64,000 bases of DNA from Propionibacteriales bacterium. Lineage in GTDB: Bacteria; Actinomycetota; Actinomycetes; Propionibacteriales; Nocardioidaceae. Position numbers and translations under genes: made by a program. The notes beneath the pieces were generated by a model. It was not told where the DNA came from and searched no databases. It saw only the letters and a program-made list of their open reading frames with translations. Position 1 is the first letter of the stretch. Every line of letters begins with the position of its first letter. This document shows, piece after piece, positions 1 to 7,304 of the stretch. Where the stretch lies: the NCBI GenBank assembly GCA_026392465.1, contig JAPLCA010000030.1:124001-188000 (forward strand), in the 5' to 3' direction.

Positions 1-47
1 GCGAGACGGGGGTCGTCGAGGTCGTCGACGTGCACGATGCGGGCCAC
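1..47 (-). CDS. RNA methyltransferase, TrmH/SpoU family (N-terminal 15 codons only)
   Basis: Only the first 15 codons lie in the window, reading leftwards from a GTG at 47. The peptide begins VARIVHVDDLDDPRLA, which resembles the N-terminus of actinobacterial SpoU/TrmH-type rRNA 2'-O-methyltransferases, where a short acidic stretch and a D-P-R-L-A-like motif precede the substrate-binding domain. Nothing of the SAM-binding knot is visible, so the assignment rests on this short motif. It is followed upstream by a hairpin at 91-124 that separates it from the lytic transglycosylase gene. Confidence 0.4.
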   Translation of the reverse strand, partial: MARIVHVDDLDDPRL

Positions 48-90
48 CGGCCCACCCTACGGGCGCTGCCGCCCCCTCCCCCCGCCCCGT

Positions 91-124
91 CGGCTGATTC
101 CCAACAGTTGATGGGAATCAGCCG
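91..124 (-). terminator. perfect 13-bp stem-loop at end of lytic transglycosylase gene
   Basis: Arms 91-103 and 112-124 are perfectly complementary, with an 8-base loop. The right arm contains the TGA stop (118-120) of the transglycosylase gene. No T-tract follows on the minus strand, so it may act as an actinobacterial L-shaped terminator or simply protect the 3' end. Its core GCTGATTCCCA resembles the palindromes around 56.1 and 57.3 kb. Confidence 0.6.
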
Positions 125-846
125 CCGGTGCGGGAGGCGTAGGCGTCGGCGGCGGCCAGGACGCTGCGGACGTAGACGTCGGAGTGGTTGTAGGAGTGCA
201 CCGCGGCCGTCCACCCGGTCGGGGTGGTCAGGTCGGCGCCCGAGGCGCAGAGGTAGCGCGCGGCGGTCCAGGCGGCGTCGTCCACGTCGTCGACGTCAGC
301 GACGCCGTCGCCGTCGCCGTCGGAGCCCCACTGCCGCCACGTCGAGGCGATGAACTGCAGGGGCCCACGTGCCCGGTCCCAGGTCCCGGCCTCGCTGATG
401 GCCGCGTAGCCCGACGTGCCGTCCAGCACGGGGCCGTCGACGCTCGCGCGACCGTCCGCCGCCAGGTCGGCGCCCCCGTGCCCGGACTCCACGTGGCCGA
501 TGCCGGCGAGCGTCGTCCACCCGAGCCGGCAGCCGGGCATCTCGGTCCCCGCGCGCAGCGTGGCGGTCGCGTAGGCGCGCAGCGCCCGCGCCGGGACGCC
601 GGTGGCCGTCGCGGTGCTCGCCACCCAGGCCGGGTCGGGCTCGCGCGACGTCGTGCTCGCCGCCGTGGACGACGACGAGGCGGGATCGGCCCCGGGGTCG
701 GCGACCGGCGGCTGCACCGACGCTGCGGCAGGGAGGAGGTCCCGCACGTCGCGCGGGGTGGAGGGCACGGCGCTCGCCACGACGGCGGTCACGACGAGTG
801 CCCCGACCGCCGCCACGACGCCGAGCACCGAGAGCAGACGGGTCAC
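118..846 (-). CDS. exported lytic murein transglycosylase
   Basis: This 242-aa protein starts with GTG at 846, one base after the pstB stop, so it is probably translated from the same mRNA. Residues 1-27 form a signal peptide or N-terminal membrane anchor, followed by a Ser/Thr/Asp-rich spacer to about residue 80. The rest resembles SLT/MltB-type transglycosylases: an ESGH motif holding the likely catalytic Glu, a GPLQF..STW block, an Asp/Gly-rich DGDGDG segment that may bind calcium, and a terminal AxxYL.. and YNHS block. The predicted role is cleavage of peptidoglycan glycan strands outside the membrane. Its position at the end of a pst block suggests wall remodelling during phosphate limitation; that is inference. 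Confidence 0.8.
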   Translation of the reverse strand: MTRLLSVLGVVAAVGALVVTAVVASAVPSTPRDVRDLLPAAASVQPPVADPGADPASSSSTAASTTSREPDPAWVASTATATGVPARALRAYATATLRAGTEMPGCRLGWTTLAGIGHVESGHGGADLAADGRASVDGPVLDGTSGYAAISEAGTWDRARGPLQFIASTWRQWGSDGDGDGVADVDDVDDAAWTAARYLCASGADLTTPTGWTAAVHSYNHSDVYVRSVLAAADAYASRTGG

Positions 847-847
847 C

Positions 848-1708
848 TCAGCCGAACCGACCGTTCACGTAGTCCGACGTGCGCTGGTCCTGCGGCGCCT
901 CGAACATGGTGGTCGTGTCGCCGTGCTCGATGATCACGCCCGGGGTGCCGTAGGCGGCGAGGAAGAAGGCGCACTGATCGGACACGCGCGCCGCCTGCTG
1001 CATGTTGTGCGTGACGATGACGATCGTCACCTCCTGGGCCAGCTCGAGCATCGTCTCCTCGATCACGCGCGTCGAGGTGGGGTCCAGGGCCGAGCACGGC
1101 TCGTCCATCAGCAGCACCCGCGGCTTGACCGCGAGCGACCGGGCGATGCACAGCCGCTGCTGCTGACCGCCGGACAGTCCTCCCCCGGGTGCGCCGAGAC
1201 GGTCCTTGACCTCCTTCCACAGGCCGCCCTTGGTCAGGCACTCCTCGACGAGGTCGTCACGGTCGCGCGACGCGACCTTCGTCCCGGTGAGCTTGAGGCC
1301 GGCGAGCACGTTCTCCTCGATCGACATCGCCGGGAACGGGTTCGGCTTCTGGAAGACCATGCCGATCGCGCGGCGCGCGTCGGTGAGCTTGCGGTCGGGG
1401 TCGTACACGTCGGCGCCGTCGATCTCGACGCGACCCGCGAGCGAGGCACCGGGCACGAGCTCATGCATCCGGTTGAGGATGCGCAGGAAGGTCGACTTGC
1501 CGCAGCCCGACGGTCCGATGAGCGCGGTGATCCGGCCTGCGGGCATCGTGAGGGAGACCCGGTCGAGCACCTTGTGCGTGCCGAACCACGCCGAGACGTC
1601 GGTCGCCTCCAGGGTGGCCAGCGGGGCCCGGTCGGGAAGCACCGCGGGGATGCTCTGCGTGGCGTCGTCGAGCACCGGGATCACGGTGGTCTCGTCGGTC
1701 AGGGACAT
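848..1708 (-). CDS. pstB: phosphate ABC transporter ATP-binding protein PstB
   Basis: This 286-aa ATPase powers high-affinity phosphate import with PstC and PstA. Walker A GPSGCGKST is at 65-73, the signature LSGGQQQRL and Walker B VLLMDEPCSALDP follow, and the switch His lies in VTHNMQQA. The first 30 residues precede the usual PstB start and look unstructured. The ATG at 1708 has a GGAGAG site just upstream. Unlike most pst operons, pstB here lies after a second pstS-like gene and a strong hairpin (1735-1770), so its expression may be attenuated relative to the genes upstream or have its own promoter. The transglycosylase gene follows after one base. Confidence 0.96.
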   Translation of the reverse strand: MSLTDETTVIPVLDDATQSIPAVLPDRAPLATLEATDVSAWFGTHKVLDRVSLTMPAGRITALIGPSGCGKSTFLRILNRMHELVPGASLAGRVEIDGADVYDPDRKLTDARRAIGMVFQKPNPFPAMSIEENVLAGLKLTGTKVASRDRDDLVEECLTKGGLWKEVKDRLGAPGGGLSGGQQQRLCIARSLAVKPRVLLMDEPCSALDPTSTRVIEETMLELAQEVTIVIVTHNMQQAARVSDQCAFFLAAYGTPGVIIEHGDTTTMFEAPQDQRTSDYVNGRFG

Positions 1709-1734
1709 GGTCTCTCCTCGGGGCGGGTGGAACG

Positions 1735-1770
1735 CGCCGTGGCCGGCCCCCGCAGGAGCCGGCCACGGCG
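1735..1770 (-). terminator. 13-bp stem-loop between pstS-like gene and pstB
   Basis: Arms 1735-1747 and 1758-1770 (CGCCGTGGCCGGC and its complement) pair perfectly around a 10-base loop, just after the TGA of the pstS-like gene at 1776. Probably a partial terminator or 3'-end stabiliser that tunes pstB relative to the abundant binding protein. No T-run is seen. Confidence 0.65.
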
Positions 1771-1775
1771 GTCGA

Positions 1776-3647
1776 TCACTTGACGACGGTGTAGGTCGCC
1801 GCGGCGGACGTGGATCCGCCGTAGTTGCTGCTCGACGGCGCGAAGGTCGCGACGACGCGCTTGGCGCCCCTGGTGCTCTGCGCCTTGAGCGTGACGACGG
1901 CCTGGCCGTTGACGACCCTGCCGGTGCCGACGACGCTGGAGCCGATCTTCAGCGTGACCGTGCCCGACGCCTTCAGCGACGAACCGGTGATGCCGACCGC
2001 GACGGTCGCCTTGGTGGCCTTGCGGACCTTGACCCGGGACGCGGCCAGCTTGAGCGACGTGCGGGTCGTGGCCTTCGTGACGACGAACTTCACGAGCTTG
2101 TAGCCCTCGGCGAAGTCGTTGTCACCGGAGTAGGACACGGCGCCCCAGTAGGTACCGGCGGTCAGCGCGGCCGGGACCGTGAAGGTCGCGGTGCCGTCCT
2201 GCAGGTCGGCCGTCTGCTCGGCGGCGTCGCCGTAGACGAAGGCGACGCTGCCGGTGGCCTTGACGTCGCTCGTGCCGACGTTCACCGTGACGGTGCGCGT
2301 CGCGCCGTAGGCCGACGTGGGCGCGGTCACCTGGATGGCCTTCGTGTACTTCGCGTCCGGGACCGTGACGGTGATCGAGCCGGTGGCCTTGGAGTACGCC
2401 TGCGGGTCGTCGGGCGCGAAGGTCGCCGTGTAGCTGTGCGCACCCTTGGCGACGCCCTCGAGCGCGAGGGTGGCGTTGCCCAGCGTGTCGACGGTGGCGG
2501 TGCCGACCGTGGCGTCACCCTCGGTGAAGGTGACGGTGCCGGTGGCGGTCGACGGGCCGACCGCGGCCTTCAGCGTGACCTTGCCGCTCGGGGTCGCCTT
2601 GCCCGTGAGGCCGACGGTGCTCTGCTGGCCGCCGGCGGTCAGGAAGTTGGTCGTCGCCGACGTGGTGGTCTGGCCGCAGACGCCGCCCTGCGACGTGCGC
2701 GCCAGCTGGTCGAAGCCGGCAGCCTCGATGAGCGGGCGGGCGGCGTCGGAGCAGACGAACCCGGTCTCGCCGAACGCGGCGGTGAGGTCGGCGGCCTTCG
2801 AGCCGGTCAGGTCGTTGCCGCGGACGACGTTGTAGAGCGCGCGACGGACGCTGAAGCCGTTCAGCAGGCCGATGCTGGTCGTCGACTTGGCGCGACCGGT
2901 CGAGAACGGCACGACCGCGTCCGGGTCGTCCTTGATCTTCTCGTCGGAGTGCTCCTGGGTCTCCTTGACGTTCGAGCCGAGGGAGACGGGCTTGCCGTCG
3001 TTGATGCGGACGAGCTGGGCCTCGAAGAACGAGCGCGTGCCCGAGCCCGACTGCGGGACGTAGGGGTGGATCGTGGCGTCCTTGCCGCCGACCTGCGACC
3101 AGTTGGTGACGTCGCCCTTGTAGATGGCGAGCACCTGAGCCTCGGTCAGCGACGCGGGGGCGTCGGTGCCGGCCTTGCGCGTGCCGAGCTTGAGACCGTC
3201 GACGGCGAAGGGGAAGGCCTTCAGGCCGGCGTCGCGCTCGGTCGTGGAGATCGCGGAGGACGAGCGGGCGAAGTCGACGTTGGCGTCGTTGCTGGAGCCG
3301 TACAGCAGCTTCTTGCCGGCGCCCGAGCCGTTCGGCCGGGTGATCGGCGAGGCGCCGCTGCGCAGCGAGATCGTGGAGGGCGAGCCGTCGGCCGCCCACG
3401 AGGCGAGCTTGACCGTGCGGGAGGCGTTGTAGCCGGCGGCGACGCCGTCCTTGCCCTCCGCGAGGTAGTGCAGCGCGAGCTGCGAGGTGTCGGAGCCGAC
3501 GCCCACCAGGTCGGTGCTGCTCGGCGTGAACGTCGGGTCGGCGGGGTTGGTGTCGGCTGCCTGGGCCGGTGCGACGGCGCCGAGGGTCGCCATCGAGGTC
3601 GCAGCGACGGCGAGGGCCGCGGCGAACCGGGTACGCGTGGAGATCAT
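1776..3647 (-). CDS. exported PstS-like substrate-binding protein with C-terminal Ig-type repeats
   Basis: This 623-aa protein begins at an ATG (3647) with AAGGA about 10 bases upstream; the open frame runs further, but the extension is shadow sequence. Residues 1-29 are a signal peptide ending AQAAD. Residues about 35-330 are a PBP type II fold of the PstS kind, with GSDTSQ near the start and PQSGSGTRSFF in the middle, where PstS proteins hold phosphate. After VCGQ the remainder (about 335-623) consists of roughly three Thr/Val-rich beta repeats of the Big_3-like type, each with ATGTVTF- or YGDAAE-like segments. There is no lipobox and no C-terminal membrane helix, so it is probably secreted or wall-associated. 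It lies between the pstC-led operon and pstB. A role as secreted phosphate scavenger or adhesin-like binder is inference. Confidence 0.8.
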   Translation of the reverse strand: MISTRTRFAAALAVAATSMATLGAVAPAQAADTNPADPTFTPSSTDLVGVGSDTSQLALHYLAEGKDGVAAGYNASRTVKLASWAADGSPSTISLRSGASPITRPNGSGAGKKLLYGSSNDANVDFARSSSAISTTERDAGLKAFPFAVDGLKLGTRKAGTDAPASLTEAQVLAIYKGDVTNWSQVGGKDATIHPYVPQSGSGTRSFFEAQLVRINDGKPVSLGSNVKETQEHSDEKIKDDPDAVVPFSTGRAKSTTSIGLLNGFSVRRALYNVVRGNDLTGSKAADLTAAFGETGFVCSDAARPLIEAAGFDQLARTSQGGVCGQTTTSATTNFLTAGGQQSTVGLTGKATPSGKVTLKAAVGPSTATGTVTFTEGDATVGTATVDTLGNATLALEGVAKGAHSYTATFAPDDPQAYSKATGSITVTVPDAKYTKAIQVTAPTSAYGATRTVTVNVGTSDVKATGSVAFVYGDAAEQTADLQDGTATFTVPAALTAGTYWGAVSYSGDNDFAEGYKLVKFVVTKATTRTSLKLAASRVKVRKATKATVAVGITGSSLKASGTVTLKIGSSVVGTGRVVNGQAVVTLKAQSTRGAKRVVATFAPSSSNYGGSTSAAATYTVVK

Positions 3648-3682
3648 GCGCGTGGAGTTCCTTGTCGTGAAGGGGGGTGGGC

Positions 3683-3702
3683 CGTCGGGCGACGTCCCGA
3701 CG
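3683..3702 (-). other. 5'-UTR hairpin of the pstS-like gene
   Basis: CGTCGGG and its complement flank six bases, between the predicted -10 (3706-3711) and the start at 3647. It may stabilise the leader; no function can be read from sequence. Confidence 0.35.
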
Positions 3703-3705
3703 AGC

Positions 3706-3711
3706 ACGCTA
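3706..3711 (-). promoter_or_regulatory. -10 element TAGCGT of the pstS-like gene
   Basis: The minus strand reads TAGCGT, about 60 bases before the start at 3647. A PHO-box-like GTTCACC lies about 30 bases upstream, where it could replace a -35 element. Confidence 0.5.
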
Positions 3712-3742
3712 GGCGGCGGTGCGGGGGGGCCGGACGGTCTGC

Positions 3743-3781
3743 GGTGAACAGCAGACGTCCATTCGGGGCAGGTCGGTGAAT
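3743..3781 (-). promoter_or_regulatory. PHO-box-like motifs upstream of the pstS-like gene
   Basis: The minus strand carries GTTCACC (3743-3749) and ATTCACC (3775-3781), 32 bases apart, roughly three 11-base turns. PhoP of Streptomyces binds direct repeats of GTTCACC spaced 11 bases. The intermediate units are poor, so this is a candidate, weaker than the site upstream of pstC. Confidence 0.45.
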
Positions 3782-3795
3782 GGTCGGTGCACGAC

Positions 3796-4728
3796 TCAGA
3801 CGAGGTTGGGGATGAGGTGCACGGAGAGGTCGGCGGCGAACCAGGCGAGGGCCAGGAACACCGGTGCGAACACCGTCCAGACCAGGGCCGGACGCAGCCG
3901 TCGGCCCAGCAGCAGCATCCCCACGACGGCCACGAGCAGCCCACCGAGCGTCAGGGCGAGCAGCGGCAGCACCGACGTGTCGACCGCCATCTTCTGCTCG
4001 GACTGACCGATGGTGTTCACCCGCGCGCCACCGGCCGGGAACGGCTTGGACTGCAGGGAGGCGTCGACGTAGACCACCTCGTCCGGCCGGAGCCCGCCGA
4101 GGCGGCCGTCGCCGGCCGCGGTGATGAGCGTCAGGCGACCCTGTCCCTGCGCCGGGGGTGCCGGCACGTCGTCGCCGGCACGCCGGACGCCCTCGATCCG
4201 GTAGGTGGAGCGACCCTGTCCGGTCACGACGTCGAGCCGGGTTCCCACGGCCTCGTGCGTCATCACGTGGAAGGGCCGGCCGAAGGTCCGGGACCGTCCG
4301 TAGACCACGGACACGCCGGCCTGGCCGGGCAGGACGGTGTCGCGCCGGTGTCCCGGCCCGTCCAGCAGGAGTCCGGCCGACGTGCCCTCGACCACGACCT
4401 GGTCGATGTCGAGGGCGGGCAGCGAGAAGAGCGCGACCGGGCGGCCGGGTGCGATGACCCCGCCGGTGGGCGCGGTGCCCGCGGCCAGGTCGGCGCGCAG
4501 CTCGTCGTAGAGCCGGTCCTGCGCCCGGGAGTACGAGAGACCGCCGAGCACGAGGGTCTGGAGCAGCACCCAGGCGACGAGCAGGGCCACGACCATGAGA
4601 CCGCTGCTCAGGACGAGGTCGCGCTCGGGGACGCGCGACGTGTCGCGCGCCGCGGCGAGACCGCCCTTCAGCGCGCCACTCCCCCGTCGCTGCCCGGTGA
4701 GGCGACCGTTCAGGGGTGCGACGGTCAT
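3796..4728 (-). CDS. sortase-fold membrane protein lacking catalytic His and Cys
   Basis: The ATG at 4728 overlaps the upstream stop (ATGA) and has GGAGG before it, giving 310 aa. A membrane helix at about 43-61 is followed by an extracellular domain and two helices at about 253-275 and 282-300. The domain aligns by eye with class D/E sortases: VVVEGT at 111-116, DGPGHRRDTVLPG near 123-135, GRPF near 150-153, LTLIT at 199-203. The sortase His (AGHRTT motif) is replaced by Arg145 in YGRSRTFG, and the Cys (TLTTC) by Ala204. It is therefore probably not a transpeptidase. It sits fourth in a tightly overlapped pstC-pstA-pstS-859aa operon, which suggests a structural or docking role at the phosphate-binding apparatus. 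Confidence 0.75.
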   Translation of the reverse strand: MTVAPLNGRLTGQRRGSGALKGGLAAARDTSRVPERDLVLSSGLMVVALLVAWVLLQTLVLGGLSYSRAQDRLYDELRADLAAGTAPTGGVIAPGRPVALFSLPALDIDQVVVEGTSAGLLLDGPGHRRDTVLPGQAGVSVVYGRSRTFGRPFHVMTHEAVGTRLDVVTGQGRSTYRIEGVRRAGDDVPAPPAQGQGRLTLITAAGDGRLGGLRPDEVVYVDASLQSKPFPAGGARVNTIGQSEQKMAVDTSVLPLLALTLGGLLVAVVGMLLLGRRLRPALVWTVFAPVFLALAWFAADLSVHLIPNLV

Positions 4729-7304
4729 GAGTCCTCCCTCCCGGCCGCGCGGAGCCTGATCACCGGGCCGGCGATCGCGCAGCCGAGGAGCAGGAGGATC
4801 AGCGCGGGCAGGAACCAAGCGCCGAGGGCCGAGTGCACGCCCTGCGTGCTGCCGAGGCTCTTCAGCTCCGCGTCGACGGGCTGCTTGGCGCCTCCTGCTG
4901 CCGCGGGGTCCTCAGCCGCCGCGGCGGCGTCCGACGGGACACCGTCGGTCCCCGGCGCACCCGCCGCGGGGTCGGTGGACCCGCCGCCGCCCGCGCCGCC
5001 GGGGCCGCCGGGCGTCGTGCCGGTCTGCGCCTCCACGTCCTGGGCCGCCTGCTGGGCCGACGCGAAGAGCGCGGCGGTGGTCCCGGTCCGCGTGATCGGC
5101 AGGTAGCCGTCGGGCAGGAACCCGTTGCCGGAGCCGCGGCGCTGGCCCTCGGTGGTGGCGGTCCGGATGAACGACGCGACGGTCCGCGCCGTGCTCCGGT
5201 CCAGGCCCGAGGTCTTCGCCGCCGTGTAGACGACGAGCGTGCCCGGGTAGCCGTTCGCCTGGCGCACGGCCCCGTCCTCGAGCGCGAACGGCTGTGTGCG
5301 CCCCGTCGGACGCGCCGTCGAGATCGCCTTCGCGAGCGTCGCGTCGGACGGCGCCACGAACTGCCGACCACGGGTGGTGAACGGAGCACGCGGTGAGACG
5401 GCCGACGTCTGCAGAGCGGCGGTGTGCAGGCCGTACCGCTCGGCGTCGCCGAGGGTCGTCACACCGACCAGGAACCGTGCGCCGACACCCTGGCGGTCCG
5501 CCCGGCCCAGGACGTACGGGAACTGGTCGGTGCCGAGGCCGCTGCACTTCGTCTGCGAGTACGGCCAGGCGTCCAGCAGCGCGTCGGCGATCTTCACGAA
5601 GGAGGTCACCGGCGCGGCCAGGCGCGTCAGGTAGGGCGTGTCGTTGTTCTGCTTCAGGCACTCCTGCTGGACGGCGGGGGTGAACGTGTCGAGGAGCGGC
5701 CACTCGTCGACCGGGAGCTGGATGCGCTGGTAGGCGGGGTTGATGCGCATGCCCCACGGGTCGGGCTGGCCCTCGATGAAGGCGTGCGCCTCCGGGTCGT
5801 CGTCGATGTAGGTCGAGATCGCCTTGATCACGTCGGAGGACTCCGACAACGACACCAGCACGGCCGCGGCCTCCTGCTCCCCCGTCGACAGACCGGGGTT
5901 CAGGGCCTGGAACTCGGGGTCGGCGTTCAGCGAGCCCGGGTTGGTCTCCAGGCCGGGGTGCTGGCGTCCGAGGCTCGAGCCGGGATAGCTCTGCGTGAGC
6001 AGCTTCGCGAGGAGCCGGGCGTTGAGGTTCAGCGTTCCGCGCTCGCCGGCGTTCTTCGGCTCGTCGATGACGTAGGAGATCGCGAACCCGGTCACGGCCG
6101 TCGGCGCGTAGGCGGTCGGCGTCTCGCCGTCGACGGTCTTGAGGCTCGAGACGAACGCCCCGGGGATCTCGTCCTGCTGCATCAGCTGGAACGACGCGAG
6201 GTCGGGCAGTACGTTGTGCTGGAAGCGGAACCGGTCCTTGCGCAGGCAGTAGGCGGGCGCCCACTGCACGGTGGCCTGCGACATCAGCTCCGAGCCGTAG
6301 AAGCCGACCGGCGGTCGGTCGTCGAGGACGGAGCAGACGTTCGGCGCGGGGCCGAAGGTGATCGGCACGCTGATCCGGTTGCGCCAGTTCGACGCGGTCC
6401 ACCAGTAGCGGGGCGACACGCTCTCGTCGACGCCCTGGCCGTCGAAGTTGCTCGAGCCGGGCTCGAAGCGACCCTGCTTGCGGCAGGCGGCGTTGAGCTG
6501 GCGTGAGTCGGACTGCAGGCAGCTGAGGCCCATGACGGGGATGACGACGATGCTGCACGCGGTCGTGTCGTTGCAGCCGAGCGACTCGTTCTCGATGCTC
6601 GAGCGCACCTCGAACTGGATGTCGCCCTTGCCGTCGACCGTCGTGAACGCGGCCTGCTCGGCGGGCGGGAACGATGCGTCGACGGCTGCCTCGGGAGGCA
6701 GCGTGTCGCTGGAGCACGAGGCGAAGGTCTGGCCCTTCGCGGACACGAACGGCGTCACGTGCGTCGACGTGCCGGCCGCAGCACCGCCGCAGCTCGCGGG
6801 CAGGGTCCGGACGCCGGAGAGGGCGCTGCGCGCCGTGTCGTCGGCGTAGCGGTCCGAGCGCCAGATGGCGGCGGCGTCCGGGACCTGCAGCTGCGACCGT
6901 TGCTGGACGGTCGACGTCCAGCAGGTCTCGGGGCGGACGCGCTGCGCCGCCGGCAGGCTGGCGTCGTCACGGCCGCGGCACTGGAGCACGACCACCGGGT
7001 ACTCCTGGTCCATGCCGTTCTCGCCGAACGGGCTCGTCGACCGTCCGCCGCTCGGGCGTGCGCCGTCCCACGTGACGTGCACGCGCTCGCGGCCCCGCAG
7101 GTTGCGGGTGTGGTCGACCTGGACCGTCACGTCACGGCGGTCCACCCTGACCTCGTCGCCGTTCTCGGTGAAGGTGCGCTCGACGGTCTTCGTCTGGCGG
7201 AACGCGCCGACGTCGTCGCCCTGTGCCTGCACGCCGGCCGAGGTCAGCAGTCCGGTGCCGACGGCGGCGACCGCGACGGTCGCGAGGACCTTGCGCCACC
7301 TCAC
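4725..7304 (-). CDS. large exported, C-terminally anchored protein with PstS-like features
   Basis: This 859-aa protein starts with GTG at 7304, overlapping the pstS stop by GTGA. Residues 1-27 are a signal peptide, and a single helix at about 830-850 followed by RLRAAGRE is a stop-transfer anchor. A Gly/Pro/Ala-rich tract (about 755-815) links the anchor to the globular part. The domain has many Cys (probable disulfides) and segments recalling periplasmic phosphate-binding proteins, such as GSSNFDGQG and FLPDGYLPITRTG. No enzyme motif was found. Overlap with pstS upstream and the pseudo-sortase downstream argues for a joint extracellular complex. I do not recognise a named family beyond a substrate-binding-like fold, and that fold call is tentative. 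Confidence 0.75.
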   Translation of the reverse strand: MRWRKVLATVAVAAVGTGLLTSAGVQAQGDDVGAFRQTKTVERTFTENGDEVRVDRRDVTVQVDHTRNLRGRERVHVTWDGARPSGGRSTSPFGENGMDQEYPVVVLQCRGRDDASLPAAQRVRPETCWTSTVQQRSQLQVPDAAAIWRSDRYADDTARSALSGVRTLPASCGGAAAGTSTHVTPFVSAKGQTFASCSSDTLPPEAAVDASFPPAEQAAFTTVDGKGDIQFEVRSSIENESLGCNDTTACSIVVIPVMGLSCLQSDSRQLNAACRKQGRFEPGSSNFDGQGVDESVSPRYWWTASNWRNRISVPITFGPAPNVCSVLDDRPPVGFYGSELMSQATVQWAPAYCLRKDRFRFQHNVLPDLASFQLMQQDEIPGAFVSSLKTVDGETPTAYAPTAVTGFAISYVIDEPKNAGERGTLNLNARLLAKLLTQSYPGSSLGRQHPGLETNPGSLNADPEFQALNPGLSTGEQEAAAVLVSLSESSDVIKAISTYIDDDPEAHAFIEGQPDPWGMRINPAYQRIQLPVDEWPLLDTFTPAVQQECLKQNNDTPYLTRLAAPVTSFVKIADALLDAWPYSQTKCSGLGTDQFPYVLGRADRQGVGARFLVGVTTLGDAERYGLHTAALQTSAVSPRAPFTTRGRQFVAPSDATLAKAISTARPTGRTQPFALEDGAVRQANGYPGTLVVYTAAKTSGLDRSTARTVASFIRTATTEGQRRGSGNGFLPDGYLPITRTGTTAALFASAQQAAQDVEAQTGTTPGGPGGAGGGGSTDPAAGAPGTDGVPSDAAAAAEDPAAAGGAKQPVDAELKSLGSTQGVHSALGAWFLPALILLLLGCAIAGPVIRLRAAGREDS

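Noticed and set aside
3648-3944. 99-residue N-terminal extension of the pstS-like gene
   Set aside because: It contains Cys/Pro/Ser-rich shadow sequence over the promoter region, while ATG 3647 has a ribosome site and a clean signal peptide.
3796-4728. Annotation as an active sortase
   Set aside because: The catalytic His and Cys positions hold Arg and Ala, so transpeptidase activity is not expected despite the fold.
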